NCBI GenBank assembly: GCA_963971405.1
Contig: OZ020488.1
Span: 39,662,888-39,726,887, forward strand
Direction: 5' to 3'
DNA: 64,000 nucleotides
Origin: Psococerastis gibbosa
Lineage: Eukaryota; Arthropoda; Insecta; Psocodea; Psocidae
Under the pieces are notes generated by a model that saw only the letters and a list, made by a program, of their open reading frames with translations, had not been told where the DNA came from and made no database searches. The position numbers and the translations under genes were made by a program. Position 1 is the first letter of the stretch; each line of letters opens with the position of its first letter. Positions 12,301 through 27,300 of the stretch are shown here, in pieces.

Positions 12301-15300
12301 TTTATCTAGTCTTCACTGACGGGGGGCCGCCACTGTCCCTGTCTTGTACCCTCCACCACCAACGTGGAGAAGAAGAACGTACAAGAATAACCACTCAAGA
12401 CCGACTTAACTTTCAACCGCACACTTATACCACATGTACTCACCTTCGGTGACATTCTGAGGTAAAATGACCGCCGTTGTCGCTCCATAGGAGTATCCCG
12501 TACACTTTCCCCACTTGTAGAGGACGGTATGTCCGGCGGAGGCCCGGGCGAACTCTGGCCCGACGAACAGCTCGTGACGGACTCGCTGGAGCTAGAGTCG
12601 TCGCCATCGTGACCGTCCCCACCGGGACAGCAGGGGAAGCCCCCGTCAGGGGTCAGGTTCCGCTTCAGTTCGTCCCGGTCGTCCTCGTGGACGATGCTGT
12701 ACAAGTCTTGACCCATAAGATCGTTCTGTGAAGAAGGACCGGGTAAAATATTAGGCGGTAGCTTCCAGTTAAAATACACGAAGAGCGGGGATGGATATCT
12801 GAAATATATACTATATATATGCATGTTTTCAAGGCGGTCTTGTAAGAAAAACGACGCAACAGAGAAGTTTGCGAGTAGTGTTGCAATGTTGAGGCCTCTC
12901 ACACTGACATGTGGACATGGCAAAGACAAGTTTCCGCCCTTTCCCGAGGGACCCCAACTAAACCGTAACTGGTGAGCTATGACTGGGCCGTACAGGTACT
13001 ACACATGCCACTAAAGCGACTAGAAGAACTAGAAGAGAAGAAGAGACACCAGGGAAACCCTGGCTCCACAAAAAAAGATAAGTAGCCCACCCTATCTCCG
13101 GAGAACTCCGTAACTGGGTGCGGAGCCATGGAGGTACATGCTGAGAAAGCGGTTCTTATCGAAGAGAAGAACTGGAAGAGAAGACGAGATAACGGAGGAG
13201 AAACCGGCTATAATAATAATAATAATAATAAATCCGTGTAATTTCTTTACATTTTTTCTCGGTACATATATAAAGTAGTGCCCCCTCATGCCATGGGCGT
13301 GCGAGGGTAGCACTAATAGAAAAATGACATCCTTCCCCGGAAAACTCCGCTGCTGGGCTGGGAGACGTAGAGGTAACCCACATGCTAAAAAACCGGTTCT
13401 TAAGAAAGATAATAGAAGAGAAGAGTAACAGCGGAGAAAAAAAGACAAGCAGACCATCCTAGCCCGAAAAACGTCTCAACGTAACAGGGCGGGGAGCCAT
13501 AGTGGTTCCAATGGAGAAGAAGAAAAATAAGAAAGAGAACAAATAAAAGAGGAAAAATTAAAAGAAGAAAATAGTTTTTGAGTGTTGTCACAATGTTTGG
13601 AACCTCTTAATATGACATTTTAAGCCGGCAAAGACAAGTGGTACATCCATTCCCTCGGGGGAGCTCAAGAAAGGGGAAACCACGGGCTATGTGAGCCACA
13701 GGTGCCCACCAGCTGCCTCGGCCCCCTACTCCGTCAATCAAACCCTTCTAATTAATTCAACACAATCTATTTATAGCCCAACAGCGCATATTCCTAAATA
13801 ATTATACCCTATTCAGTAGCCCCATACAGTTTTTTATAATCTTTTCCCCCGCTGATAGAGCCGCTCATCACTGGAAATTTGTTTACCTCTTTTTATTATC
13901 CAATTCAACTGCTGACGTAGGTTCAAATTATACCGGGGTACAATTGGAGTGGTGGCTCATTGGCAATGCTTAGCTTAGGAATTTCCTCACGTTGCAGTGC
14001 TGAATTTCCAGTTTTGGGCTGTTATCATGCCTTTTAAATAGCTGAATTAAAATTAAAAGTTGACAGAAAATGCGCGAAATACCTAAATTAATTATGATTT
14101 TCTCTATTACAAAGCGAACCTAGCGGAGTTATGGCTTGGATTACAATGAGCGGAATAATACAATAAATGTATTATAGTACATTTTGTTTTCCTATTTTAT
14201 TTCTATTTTTCCATGGCCCGTTGGCACCTTAAAACGTAGGGTTTACCTATTAGGTTTAACTACCCTTGGCAGGAGCTGTTATCAGCACGACAAAAGTGAA
14301 AATCCAAACTTTACTATTTTAGAAAGAACTTACTTGAGAATGTCCTAGATATTCTTCAATTGTATGCGACACGAAGATAATTCGTGCTGCGGCAGTCACA
14401 ATTAGTAGAAACCCCTCCATGTGCTGAAAATGAACAGTAATAAATAAATCACCTTGGGTAAGGCTTCAATTTGGGTGACTCCACCTTTGGACAGTAAATA
14501 TGAAGAAAACCGCCATGTTTTTTCCTATTCCTATGCAAGGTCACTTTTTTTGGATTCAACTTTCATTAACTTTACCAATTCGAATTAAGAGCCCGTTCGA
14601 ATACAGCCTATTGGGCTACCCGGAAGTTCCCGAGTTACCATAGTGACGCAAACATGGGATCTGCCAGCTACTCACCCAACGCTTATAGTACCCTCAGCCC
14701 TTTTGTGATTTCTCAGATTAATTAAGAGAATATGATATATAAAAATGAGCGTAGAACATTGGCATCCCAAAATCCCAGTACTTAATATTTTTTATTTAAT
14801 TTACTAAGCAAGTTATTAAAAAATGTCCCTAGTCAAGTAGAAGACTATTTCATGGATCATAACATACAGGTAGGGTATTTTTAATTTTTTGTGTTATATA
14901 TTCGATGACTTTACTGAGGGATTAGCCTGTTTAGTCCCCAGTAACTTTTATGGAAGAATTGCTGTACATCAAATTAAAAATACTTAAAATTACGACGCAA
15001 GAAATGGTCTTGAATAGACTAATAATATAACTTGAATAGATTAAATAAATTTAGATAATTGAATAAAAAATAAAAGAAAAAACATCAGATTTTGGGGTGC
15101 CAATTTTCTATGCTCCACAATCTTCTTTGATAGAATACACTTTACCATATGGTAAACAAGGCGAGGACTGTACAAACATATTTCTCAAGAATATAAACAT
15201 TTGAAGGTATGTTTGCACAGTATTTACAGACGAGTAGTGTGTTCACATCTTGGACCGAATCTGGACTTAATATGAACAAAAATAAAATGTTTTCTGTATT

Positions 15301-18300
15301 TCGATTGCATCCTACACACTACAGCATATACTATACTATTCAATTAAGGGCGCATTGGAAGTCATTGCGGTAAAGGATCAACTAGATTAACAGTCACTTT
15401 GCCAGTTACGACAGCCAATCCAAACCAAAACAAGATGATCCCATCTAGCAGAATTCAGACTAACGTAGATGTTTACAAATAATATTTGTCAGAATATTAA
15501 ATAAGAACAGAAATAGGCGGGTATTCCACATACGTCAATCGTCAATGAAAAATTGAAAATTGACGTTTTAGCAGACATTAAAGACATACTAAAAATTCTG
15601 CTACCACGTCAATTTATGTCATTGTTACGTCATTTTTCAATTTTTCATTGACGATTGACGTATGTGGAATACCCGCCTAAGCAGTATTCATTGCTTGTCA
15701 GAGACGCAGCAGACGACATTTATAATGAAAGTTTTGGATTTCTCTGCGAAACAACTCTTATGTAGAAATACTGAATTTCGCTAGATGTCAGCAACCCATT
15801 CTTGACTATGATTGGCTAATGCAACTTGAAAACAGTCAGAAAACCTAATGGATGTGTTATGGGAACTTTGAACACACCCTAAAATATTAATATACAAATT
15901 TTACAAATAAACCTGACTCTACATTATACATTACCGAAGGACAGTAGAGAAAGCCACCCATTTCACAAATATCTTAATATTGTAGAAGAAATTTTAATAA
16001 TTCATAAGAAATGTAATAAAAAACTATAACTTAATAATTAGGATTAGCATGAAAACAAGACATTATAGTCTTATTGTTCACCTTTTGTTTCTTTTTCAAT
16101 AAAGTCGTTTTCAATTCAATTCAATAATTATTAATGTACTAGGTACAATAGAAACAAAATCTACATATTTATTTATACTAACCTCCATGAGGGCTCTTGA
16201 CAGGTTTACACTATCTAGAAATGCAGATAAATTAGGCCAGTTTTTGTCCGGAATTAATGCTGAAACACAAGAATACACGCCGTTAATTTTTCATTTAAAT
16301 TTTCTGAGTAGCCTACCCTTCAGTCATTGATGGTTTTGAATTTTCAGCCAAAGACATATCACACATACTGTTCTACTAAGGTCACAGGGCGGTTTTTATA
16401 AAAAACCGAACATAAGGTCCTTGGTGCACCGAACTACACATAAGGGGTATCTACACTTCTCTTAGAACCCTAGAAATACGCCAAACCTATTCATGTCTCC
16501 TCTTTCGCCTCCCGTCAAATAAAACATTTTTCAAATGTTCGCAAGCAAACTAACATACTTCGGCCATGTGATGAGCAACGAAAAGTATCGCCATCTGCAT
16601 GTAATAATCCAAGGGAAGATAGAAGGACTGAGGGCTCCCAGCAGAAGAACATCCTAGTTGGAAACCCTGAGGGAGTGGTTTGGCACGAATTCCCTTTTCA
16701 GAGCAGCACTCTCCAAGGTCCAAAATGTCATGATGATGCCCAATCTTCGATAGAAGAGGCATTTAAAGAAGAAGAATGCACCACCATAAGTTAGCCCAGG
16801 TCCATTAACGGCTCTTCAAGACATTAATGGTATTATCAAATACCATCAACGGTCGTGGAACGTGGGAGCCACCCTAAGAGTTCAAATATCATGTAGGTAG
16901 TATGTAGTATATATTTACGGTTGATAATAAATGATTCTTCTTCTTCTGGCTCCAAGGCGTAGCCAAGGGGGGGGGGGTTCATGGGGTTCAACCCCCCCCC
17001 CCCGAAAAAAATCCTGGCTACGGCCTTGTCTGGCCCTATAGCACTTCTTGAGCTTTGGCCTGCTCGACAACACACCTCCAGTCATCTCGGCTTTGTACAA
17101 CGCTCTACGTATCTATAATAACTCATACGCGACTGCAGGTTCTCGTACTGTAAACGACTTACTTTTACTCATTCTTATGTAGGTGGCTGACAGTCTGAGG
17201 ACGCTGGTCTTGTCCATCTTCTTGGTGGACGAAGCTACCATGGGTACCAGCGTGGACAGCTCGTTGATGTGCGTGTTCAGCGTGTCCCGCCGCTTCTTTT
17301 CCGCCAAATTTCGCAGCTCTCTGCTTGATCTGTAACCAAAAAATACAGACATCAGTATCATCACCAGCTGGGAGTATATCGTATGCTAAATTTCGCTTAA
17401 GGCGGGGTTTTCACCGACATCTCATTGCAGAATGCAAATGACATTGACGTGGTAGCAGATATCATTAGTAAGTCTTGAATGTCTGCTACCACGTCAATGT
17501 CATTTGCATTCTGCAATGAGAGGTCGGTGGAAACCCCGCCTTAGAGACAACCGGAGCCTTACAGGTGTACAAAATCAAATATCACATGAAACATCGAGAA
17601 CGGTCAAAAATATCACACCCCTTTGAAGAAATGTTGAAATAAAAGTGACACAACTTTCAGGATGCTACTAGGGTTGCCAGGTGTACGGTGAACAATGAAT
17701 GTTTGACCGGACAATGCCTAGGCCGGTTTTTTAGCTCGAGTGTGGAAAAAAACTTTTTTCTGGAGGATAGAACGAAATTATTTTAAAAACCTGATACTAG
17801 CTACTGTGATAGAAAGATCCTCAAAATTCACTAAATTTAAGACTAGATAAAATTACCTTTATTAGAAAAATTTGGATAAATTTGGAAAAAATTGGAAAAT
17901 AATTGGAGTCCGCGATTCCTGCGCTTGCGACCTATGTGGACACCCCCGGATGGACGCTGAACACCTCGCATCATTCCCGGCGATCGACCACACACCAACA
18001 AATGAAGACGAGTTCGAAAAGATCGCACGTCGCTACTGGTCAGCGCGTCACCAAATGGCCGACATGCCAAGGGTGGGCGTTGGCTAGTAAGTAAGTATGT
18101 AAGTAAGTAAGAAAAATTTACACTAGATAGAATGGCCAATTGACTCCCAGTCCGGTTTTTAAGTTTTGTAAATCTGGCAACCCCAGATGCTACAGTACTA
18201 TCTACAACTGATTCATACTACCCCCGGTTGCACAGAGTGGCTATGGAATCTACAAGCACCCGCAGAATTTCAACAGAAAAGAAAAAGGACTAAAAGTTAA

Positions 18301-21300
18301 CAGAATATTGTGTCCAGCCTTAAACAAGACTATAGCAAAGAAAATGACGAAATGAACTTATCCGACTCAAAGAGGGTTTGAAATAAGAAAAATGTATCAA
18401 TAGCCAAAGTTGTTGATTCAGAACAGAAAGCAAATGATTAACATCAAAGCGCCCCATTTGATACAATTGAATCAATGTAGGCGACGATGCATCGGAATGC
18501 GCTGACTGCAAGAAGTGGGACGAACTGGGGGGGAAAGTATATAGTTTAGAATTTAGATGCATTGGAACAGAACAAAAATAGACATGTTTATACAGTAGAA
18601 TTTGATGAACACATAACAGACCACAATTAACACATAAGAATCCAATCTGAAACAATTGAATCAATGATCAATTTAGGCAATGCATTCCATACTGAATAAA
18701 CTGGTGTAAACTGCGGGACGGCTCTTTCGACTCAAAGAGGTTTTGAAACAAGATAGAAAAATGCATCAATAGCCAAAGTTGTTGATTCAGAACAGAAAAC
18801 AAATGATTAACAAATCAAAGCGCCCCATTTGATACAATTGAATCAATGTAGGCGGTGCAGCGGAATGTATAGACAGTCAGCGGGTTGAAAAATGTGCGCC
18901 AAAGTGCAGTACTGCAGCAATCTCGAGTTTTACGGGCCATATGGCCAGTCCCTCTTCAACACTCAACTTTTTATTATAGCCTAACTTACTTCCCGGCTGT
19001 GGGATGCTCGTGAGAACTCTTGTCGTAACTTCCCCGATTCTACAAGCTGACATAAACTTTAAATAAATAAATCTTAAGTAATTACGTGTGTATGTACGTG
19101 TACGTGTAGGAAATAGGTACCCCAATATCCGTAGTCTTGCTCATTTTTTATTTTATCAACAAAGGAAGATATTAAAGATTTGACACTTTTAACTTGTAGA
19201 AGACTACTTCAAACATCATAATAAGGTATTTTTAATTTTTGGTACTGTAGCTTTCTCATAAAAATGATTGGTGGCTGAAATTTCACGTAAAATAGATACC
19301 ATGAAAAAACTACAACCCCAAAAATAATAATACCCTATTATATGATGCATCAAGTAGTCTTCTACAACTTGATGCATTAAATCCACCAATATTTTAATAA
19401 CTTCCTTAATTAATTAAATAAAAAATAAGAAGTATTAAATTTCGGGCTGCAAATTTCTTACGGGACGTACACTCTCAAACGTTTAAGCTGTTTTTGCTGC
19501 TGACCCCTAGTTGAGTGTAAGAGAGACGGCCTTATGGCCCTAACTACGGTGGTCTCAGCTATAAACAAAATAAAGTCATTATTTATTTATTTATTTAAGC
19601 GTTTAAGAAACCCTGCTGAAGAGGTCAAAATTTAACCGTACCACCCAAGGTGGCAAGAGTCGGGGTCGCTCTATGGGCCCTCACAAGCGGCCTAAGTCAA
19701 TAAAGCCCCGGCGAAGAACAACAACAACAAGGTGGCAAGAAGAGGTCAAAATTTAACCGTACCACCCAAGGTGGCAAGAGTCGGGGTCGCTCTATGGGCC
19801 CTCACAAGCGGCCTAAGTCGATAAAGCCCCGGCGAACAACAACAACAACAACAACAAGGTGGCAAGAAGAGGTCAAAATTTAACCGTACCACTCAAGGTG
19901 GCAAGAGTCGGGGTCGCTCTATGGGCCCTCACAAGCGGCCTAAGTCGATAAAGCCCCGGCGAAGAACAACAACAACAACAAGGTGGCAAGAAGAGGTCAA
20001 AATTTTACAGTACCACCCAAGGTGGCAAACTCAGGCTCGAATCCCGTTTCCGCTCATTTCCTTTTCCTACTCCCCCTTCAACAGGGTCTTAAAGATACCC
20101 CACTCTTTTGTAGTGTACGATACAGTACAGAACAAATATAATAATGTACATTGGAATAAATACCACATATTAATTTACTAGCTAACTACTAAACCAACAA
20201 ATACTGAACTTTGAACACTCTATTTGCAATTGCAATAAAGTATCTAATTTTGCGTGCAGGTGTCAGGCTAAAATAGGCATGATTTGCAACTTAATTATTA
20301 ATTATGATTGGCAATATGTGAGATGAAGCATAATTATATTCTGCGCCGCAAATTAAAAAAAAAAAAACAAATAGGCTTATCACATACAAGAAATTCAATG
20401 AATGTATCCGATTGCTCACCTCTTGAGTCGCCTCACTAAATAACTCAATACTTCGTTGAGCAGGGACGGATCCAGCCCATTTGGGGGGGGGGGGGTGGTT
20501 GTGTGTCAAAATAGAACAAACATACTGTGTGAAGTATCGATTAAATTGGAGCGTAATAAATCAACTTACAACAGATTTACTAAATACTACCACAGGAGGG
20601 GGCCGCCCTGCTCCATTCCTGTCCTATATCCGTCCATGGTGTTGAGTTACGACACGTCTCCGATCGCAGGGACTCACACAAAGTACAAACCCGCTACCAC
20701 CTGGCCACTGAAGTCAAAATTAGGGCAAGATATAGTTAACAAAATCCGGGGAGAACGACACAACTTTGACATAAGCAACATAATAAATCAAAAATCCAAC
20801 GAAAGGTATAGCACCGATAAAAATGAATAACTTTGGTATATAATAAAATTATGACAGTGCCGTCAGGTATTCTTTACTGGTAATATTAATATTTGAAGGA
20901 CTTTGTATTAAAGTTAGCCTATCAATACAGATAAATACATAAATTTGAACCTTATCCTGTCAACGACCCCATGGATTTCTTGAAATTATTGATATTGTTT
21001 CCATAATGCTTTTTGGCCGTTGGCAAAAGCGTCCTTGATGTCAACGGTTACTAGCGGCAATGGACAAGCTGAGACAAGCTTGCCATAGACACATTGTAAC
21101 AGGCGTAAACATGACATATTTCGTGTTCGTGTAGAAGTCTTCCCGAGGATATACTTTTCAAGCAAAGTTGGGACTGACCTTAATCCAATTCCAATGCGAA
21201 AGACATTACCATGCATTTACGTTCCCTTCGTGAGAGCAGTCTTAAGATATATGACCGAGTGTGCTGCGCCCATCTAATCAATCAAGACTTTCAAACTCGT

Positions 21301-24300
21301 CAAAAACCCTGATTTATTGATATTTTTATTGCCCAGAAATTTCTATTTATTGTGAAGGTCACTGTAGATGACTCATTTCTGACAACTGAGCCGCCATAAA
21401 ATTTGGTTATTGTTAGACATTGCAATCTTTTTCAAAACATTACAGCGCATACCGGTCAAACAGAGGTTGACATTTTAAATCGACTCAGCATACATACATA
21501 AAATAATGTAATATTTTTATTTTTAAGCATTGTTGGCAAATGCAGGATTTGGGATTGACCACGACCGGATTCGACAGTGTCATAAATGGATAACTTTCAT
21601 GTAGAAAAAAAAACTTTGATGGGTCAACTGCAGGAGGACACAGGAGCTCGAATGTGTGAAGAACTGAAGAGAAATGCGCAGGACCGAGAGAGCTGGAGGA
21701 TGATATGCAGGGAGTTGCTGCCAACCAATCGCTGAGATTGTGACCTCAGAAGAAGATCCTCACAAAAATACTCTATTTCTGAAACATGTAAGAAGCAAAA
21801 TGTTTTTTTTTTTTTTTTAAGAAAAAACGTATAAAGGTATAACATGCGTAAAACCTCACTAATTGGGGCCCATTTATCAATTTTTTTTTCTCCGGGGGAT
21901 CAAAGTCTTGGGTTCCTAAAGCCTCCCCCCCCCCAGAAATTTTGGGAATTTACGCCATTGAAAAGACCGTCTAGCTCAAATGAAAATTGTTTGACTTTGA
22001 GCGCGAATTTCCTGAATTGCAGATTTGTCGTGTGAAGAGGCTTTTAGTAGCTTTCAAAAAAATAAGAATATATTAATTATTAAATTCTGCGAAAACATCA
22101 AAAACGTATTGTTTTTAATAGTAAATAGCTCGTAATTCGAACTCCCCTGATTTACAATAAAATGTTAAAGACTCATTTAACAGTAAATATACTAAGTACT
22201 CTTTTTTTAAATACTGTACTCTTTATTTTCCTTCTCAAAAGTGAGATGTACTTTATTTCGGGTAAAAAAGTTCCTGTTCTGTGCGTCCTCGTCCGCAAAC
22301 CTTCTCATAAGGCCTTGCCTACTACACAAATGAATGACATTCATGAGACAACAGCAGCATTCTTTTGATGTGGATGGCTTCACAAGCTGTGGGGGGCTAG
22401 GCTTTAGTCCAAGTTTGCTTGGAATGCATACGAGTCTTCCTACAACCATCGATCTAATCATTTACCACGCACACCCAGAGTACCGGCAGATCGCTTGTGT
22501 CGACAGCTAGATGCCGGCCGGCTGTGTGAAAATGAATGTCATCGAAGGTCTGGGATGTTTTGAAAATATACAATGGACTCGAACAATTTGGCAGAGACCG
22601 CGGTCCAGGAATAGCCGCCCGTGACGCTGTCACCGTTTCACGGGCAACTGCTGCCACTACTCGCTTCCTTGTCCCGTTTTCAGAGGAACCAGTGGACAGC
22701 ATGGAATTGGATTATTTCATCCCGCGTCAAGAAAGCAGTTTAGGCCTCCTGGATGGCAAAGGCAGTAGGCAGAAGATATGAACCGTTACTTAAAATACCT
22801 AGCCATCCCCAACAATTTGACCAGGGAAGTGGCACAGGGCACGATTTTCTGCAACACGATCTGCACAAAATCGGGGTGGTTGTTAAGGCCAGCTTTCAGT
22901 AGGAATTGGCCTATATACCAACATATTTATAGGCATACAGTATTATACAGGTTGCTCATATAATATAATTTAATAAATATATACAATGTGCCTTAATCCA
23001 TCACTGCCTTCTCGACTGAAGCAGTGATTGGGGTTGCACTGCAGTCAGAGGGGGGACCAATCGGCTCACAGTGTTGCTATTGGGGCTGCTGCCCATAACC
23101 GTCTATATTTTTTTCAAAACATCCAACATCCAGAGTACAAACCATCCCTCGCTCAATGTGCCCCTCTACTCGCTGGAGGAAGGTGCTGCAGACCAACTAG
23201 CCCACTGCTCTGCCCTACAAGGAATCAGCGATGACGACGAATATTTCAAATCACAGATATACTGGGAGGCACAGCGTCTAAGACACATATCTGAGAATAA
23301 TTGGGTCTTTAAAAACCACTTTGGTGAAGGCCCTCTAGTCGCAGATTATGTCGTCCTAAATGTAGTCACCTTTTCCATTAAATCCATTTCCCTGACCAGA
23401 CCAATTGAATGACACTTGCTTAAAAGATGAAGACTCTAAGGTTTTGAACACTGTTCTGATTCACATTGAGGAATACAAGATTATCCTATTTAAGCTACCG
23501 TCATTTCTCTCTTCGGTTTTTATTCGAACCCTCCGGTGAACAACAAGCTGCTAACCGACAAGAACGCAGGATCCATCGGATCATTTCGATCTAGCATCAC
23601 ATTACTCTCCTCCCCCCCATACAATACCATCAACAATTGAACACTAATACATTCCTCCTCTAGCAAAATTGGCAAAAAGGCCTTAAAACTGGTAGAGAAT
23701 CTTTTTCTTGAAAACTCTATTAGGGGATTTTGCCGTACATGTCCTGCAGCAGCGGTCTCTCATTAAGGTGAAGTTACCCGTAAGGTTTGCATGGATCCAA
23801 GCACAACAGAAATTTTGTTATAGGTCCAATCTGGTACATTTCTGAGTCTAACTCTCTAGCAACTGTGCTACGTTTGTGTCCGGGCTTATTTACAGACACG
23901 GCGGAAACATGCGTTGTTGAAATAATTCATGGAACAAAACGCGGAGAGAAACAGCGAGGCGTGATTTTTTAAATAAACACGAGATTTTATGATTTAACGA
24001 AGAAGCATGGAATCGTTTGCGAATTGCATGCTATTGCAACACTCTCTTCTCCCTTGTTGGCGCTACCATTTGTAAATGTTTAATTCAAAAATTGTTTACT
24101 TTATGCGATGCTGTGTGAATCTTGACAATGTGTTATGTTTAAGCTTGCATACCGTTTTGCTTTTTCTATTTTCAATTGCTCTTGACGATGGCGTGAGCCG
24201 AAACCGGCTGTGTATTTTATTTTATTACGTAAAACTGTACAAAGTAATAATTTTTTCACAATGAGTGACAGCATGTTTTACAAAGTTACTAAGGAGACTA

Positions 24301-27300
24301 TTGTATATACTTCGCCCATGTGATGAGGATACGGCAGAAGAACAACATCCTTTACAACGACAGTCACAGTCAGGAACTAGCAACCCGTACCTTTTCAATA
24401 CAAGACCTATTTCTGTCATTCTGAAGAAGAAAGAAAGAGATTTCTCTTTATTTTCCATTTGGGCGAATTTCGGGCCTTACAAATTACAATCAACCCATAA
24501 TACTGAGAGTGCATGCATGACAATGACTGGGCCACGTCGTAAGAATGTCAGAGGACCGCTTGCCGAAACAAATGTACAAAGGGAAGAAGACGCTGGGACG
24601 TCCACGAAACCGCTGGAAGGACCAACCAGGAACCGATCTACGCGAGTTGAGAGTCCGTAGGTGGTGGAGCGTCTCACAAAACCGAGATAAATAAATAAAT
24701 AAATAATGACGTTTTGTTCTATTGCTAGCTGACCTAGCGGAGTTATGGCTATAAAACCCTCTCTTACACATAACTAGGAAGAAGATGACTGGAGGAGTGT
24801 TGTTGAGAAGGTCAAAGCCCATCAAGGGCTGTAAAATATTGACTTTTTGTTCAATTACTAAGCCAGCCTAGCAGAGTTAGAGCAATAAAGCCCTCTCTTA
24901 GACGGAACTAGGAAGACCCGAGACCGCCTGCTATACATGCCCCCCGAAGCATGGCCAGAAAATGTAGCAAGTGTTGGACTCGAACCAACAACTGATCGGG
25001 TGAATGTCGGAGTCTGTACCACTACTCTACATTACCAGGATGTAGAGCCAGAAGAGGAAGAAGGGTGATTCAGCAAAACTCCCACTAAACTCACATGTTT
25101 TAAATTAACGTAAACCAGTCAATAAACAAAAACCGTCGCTGGAAGATAAAATAAACTATATAACCGTCAGAAGCTAAAACCAATACTCGGCATTTCATTG
25201 AAAAGTAACGAAATAGGAGTATCTCGAGCTTTTCAACTTCAAAAATAAACTCTGAAGCGCCTGGCTTTCATTCATTGACAGCGATAGCTATTATAGGTAC
25301 TGTGCACGGTTATGATGTGGCTTTCTATAAATGTTTTCGGATGATGCTTTTGCGGATAAACTTTATATGAGTATACAGTGTGTATTTGCAGTTTGATTTG
25401 AACATGACAATTGACCGGGACAGAGTCAGTTTTGTTTTGTTTGTAGTATTTGGTTTTCAGTTTATTGTCTCGGTTAGACTAACCACATACAGGTTATTGA
25501 AAACTTTTAACATAAACATATTATATACAAAGCAAATTTGGGCATCAAGCAAATATTAGCAGTTTCTTAGCATTTGGGTGGTAAATCCCCCGAAAAAAAT
25601 AACTTCGTTAAAAATAAACAAATTATACAATTTGTGTGAACATAAATGCTATAAATTCCAACAAAATCCGCTGAGTAGTTTGCCCACAAATCGACACTTC
25701 GTAAAAACCACTTTTTTGGTATGCATGACAGAACCGAGTTCGGGAACGTGTCAAAACAAAAAACAAAAAAAAAAAAAAAATCCCAGAACTCGCACATCAA
25801 TCGATACCAACAAAATTGAATCGACACCTTCGGAATCGATGGTCAGAAAATTAATTCCAAATACTCGTTCCTCTTCTTCTGGTGAACAACCACTAGAGGT
25901 TGGTTTACAGCAACACGCTCCCGATCCTCCATTCCGTTCTATCCTCGGCCAGCCTCCCCAGGTCCCCATCCGTCGTGCAGTTGAAATCCCTAGGCAGCTA
26001 GTCCAAAATAAATACTCTGCACGCGTGCGGCCCCCCATCGCGACACTCGTTAATCCAAAGGAGTTACTCGATTTTGGAATCGGATGTCACCAAGCACAAG
26101 TTACTAACTTACTCCTTGGCGCTACGGCCCGTGAATGCCATATCGCGCCCGCCTGCGCTTTCCTTCGACAGCCATCGACGCCAAGTCGCCAGCTCCACCT
26201 CGACGTCGTCCAGCCATCGCATCCGTTAGGCTAGGTTACATTTTCTGGCCATGCTTCGGAGGGCATGTAAAGCAGGCGGTCCCGGGCCTTCCTAGTCGAG
26301 TGTAAGAGAGGGCTTTAACTCCACTAGGTTGGCTTAGTAATAGAACAAAAAGTCAATATTAATTTATTTTTCCGTGTTCGTCTTCTCCCTTAGGGCACCA
26401 TGTGTAAGGCTGCTCTTGTAGCCATATTGTCTGGCATTCGTTGCACGTGCCCTAGCCACCTGATGCGGGCTCTCTTGATTTCGGCTACTATCTTAGGTTC
26501 TTGGTATATCGCGTAGAGCTCATCATTTCTACGGATACGCCACTCCCCCCCCCTCCTCCCTCACTCCCTCCCTCCCCAGCACAAGCACCATTAATTAAAA
26601 CTAGAAATAAGCCATACACGCGAATACATACAAATATGTAGTAGCATAATCAATGCAGTCGTTATCATTATGCGGAGGCTTGCTCCCAAACCGGGACATT
26701 GCAAACCAAATCGGGACGACGGATAGCGGTAATCCTAATTATCCCGTATGCATTGCATTGTACGATAATAAGCCACACATGATGCTACAAGTACACATAG
26801 TAGCATAACATAATCATTAATTGTAGCAAATAATGTGTTGTCACGAACTGATCCTGGAAATAGATTACAAATGAATTGGTTAGCAGGGGGAAAGCAACAT
26901 GGAACAAGGCCGTAGCCAAGGGGGGGGGGGGGGGTTCATATGTTTATTAATATATTACGAAGGAAAATTTTTGAAATACATTTACTTTACTTTTACTTTT
27001 TTTTATAGATAGAATCGGATTTTGAGAGGAAAAATAAAAACCACTATGTAATATCCAATTAAATTTCTAACCCCCCCCCCCTCCGAAAAAAAATCCTGGC
27101 TACGGCCTTGACATGGAAGTTAGGCTCATGAGACATACGGATACCCGCCACAGTATTTTTCTAAATAATAAAAAGACATTTCACATGACATATCGATAAT
27201 AGACAATAGACAAAAAAAAATAGATTATTCCGGTAAATAACGGATATCATTGGATGAATCCTGCAATAATAGCACATAGAGCTCCTTAATCAGTGATTTT

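Noticed and set aside
12306..12929. One continuous 207-codon gene on the minus strand
   Set aside because: Only 12444-12725 matches PAS-A; both flanks cross clear splice sites and lose similarity, so they are read-through into intron.
14334..14423. Clock, Cycle/ARNT or SIM/trachealess identity for the bHLH-PAS gene
   Set aside because: The bHLH loop (VPMVASSTKKMDKTSVLRL), the YLGHSQNDLMGQ junction and the EYITRH PAS-B start fit the Met/Gce branch better.
22450..23412. Host gene suggested by several medium open frames on both strands
   Set aside because: No splice pairs, signal peptide or recognisable motif; frames overlap on opposite strands.
25578..26234. A 218-codon plus-strand protein
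   Set aside because: It starts in a reversed fragment of the 850-bp element, crosses a poly-A run, and has no domain; best explained as a chance frame over repeats.
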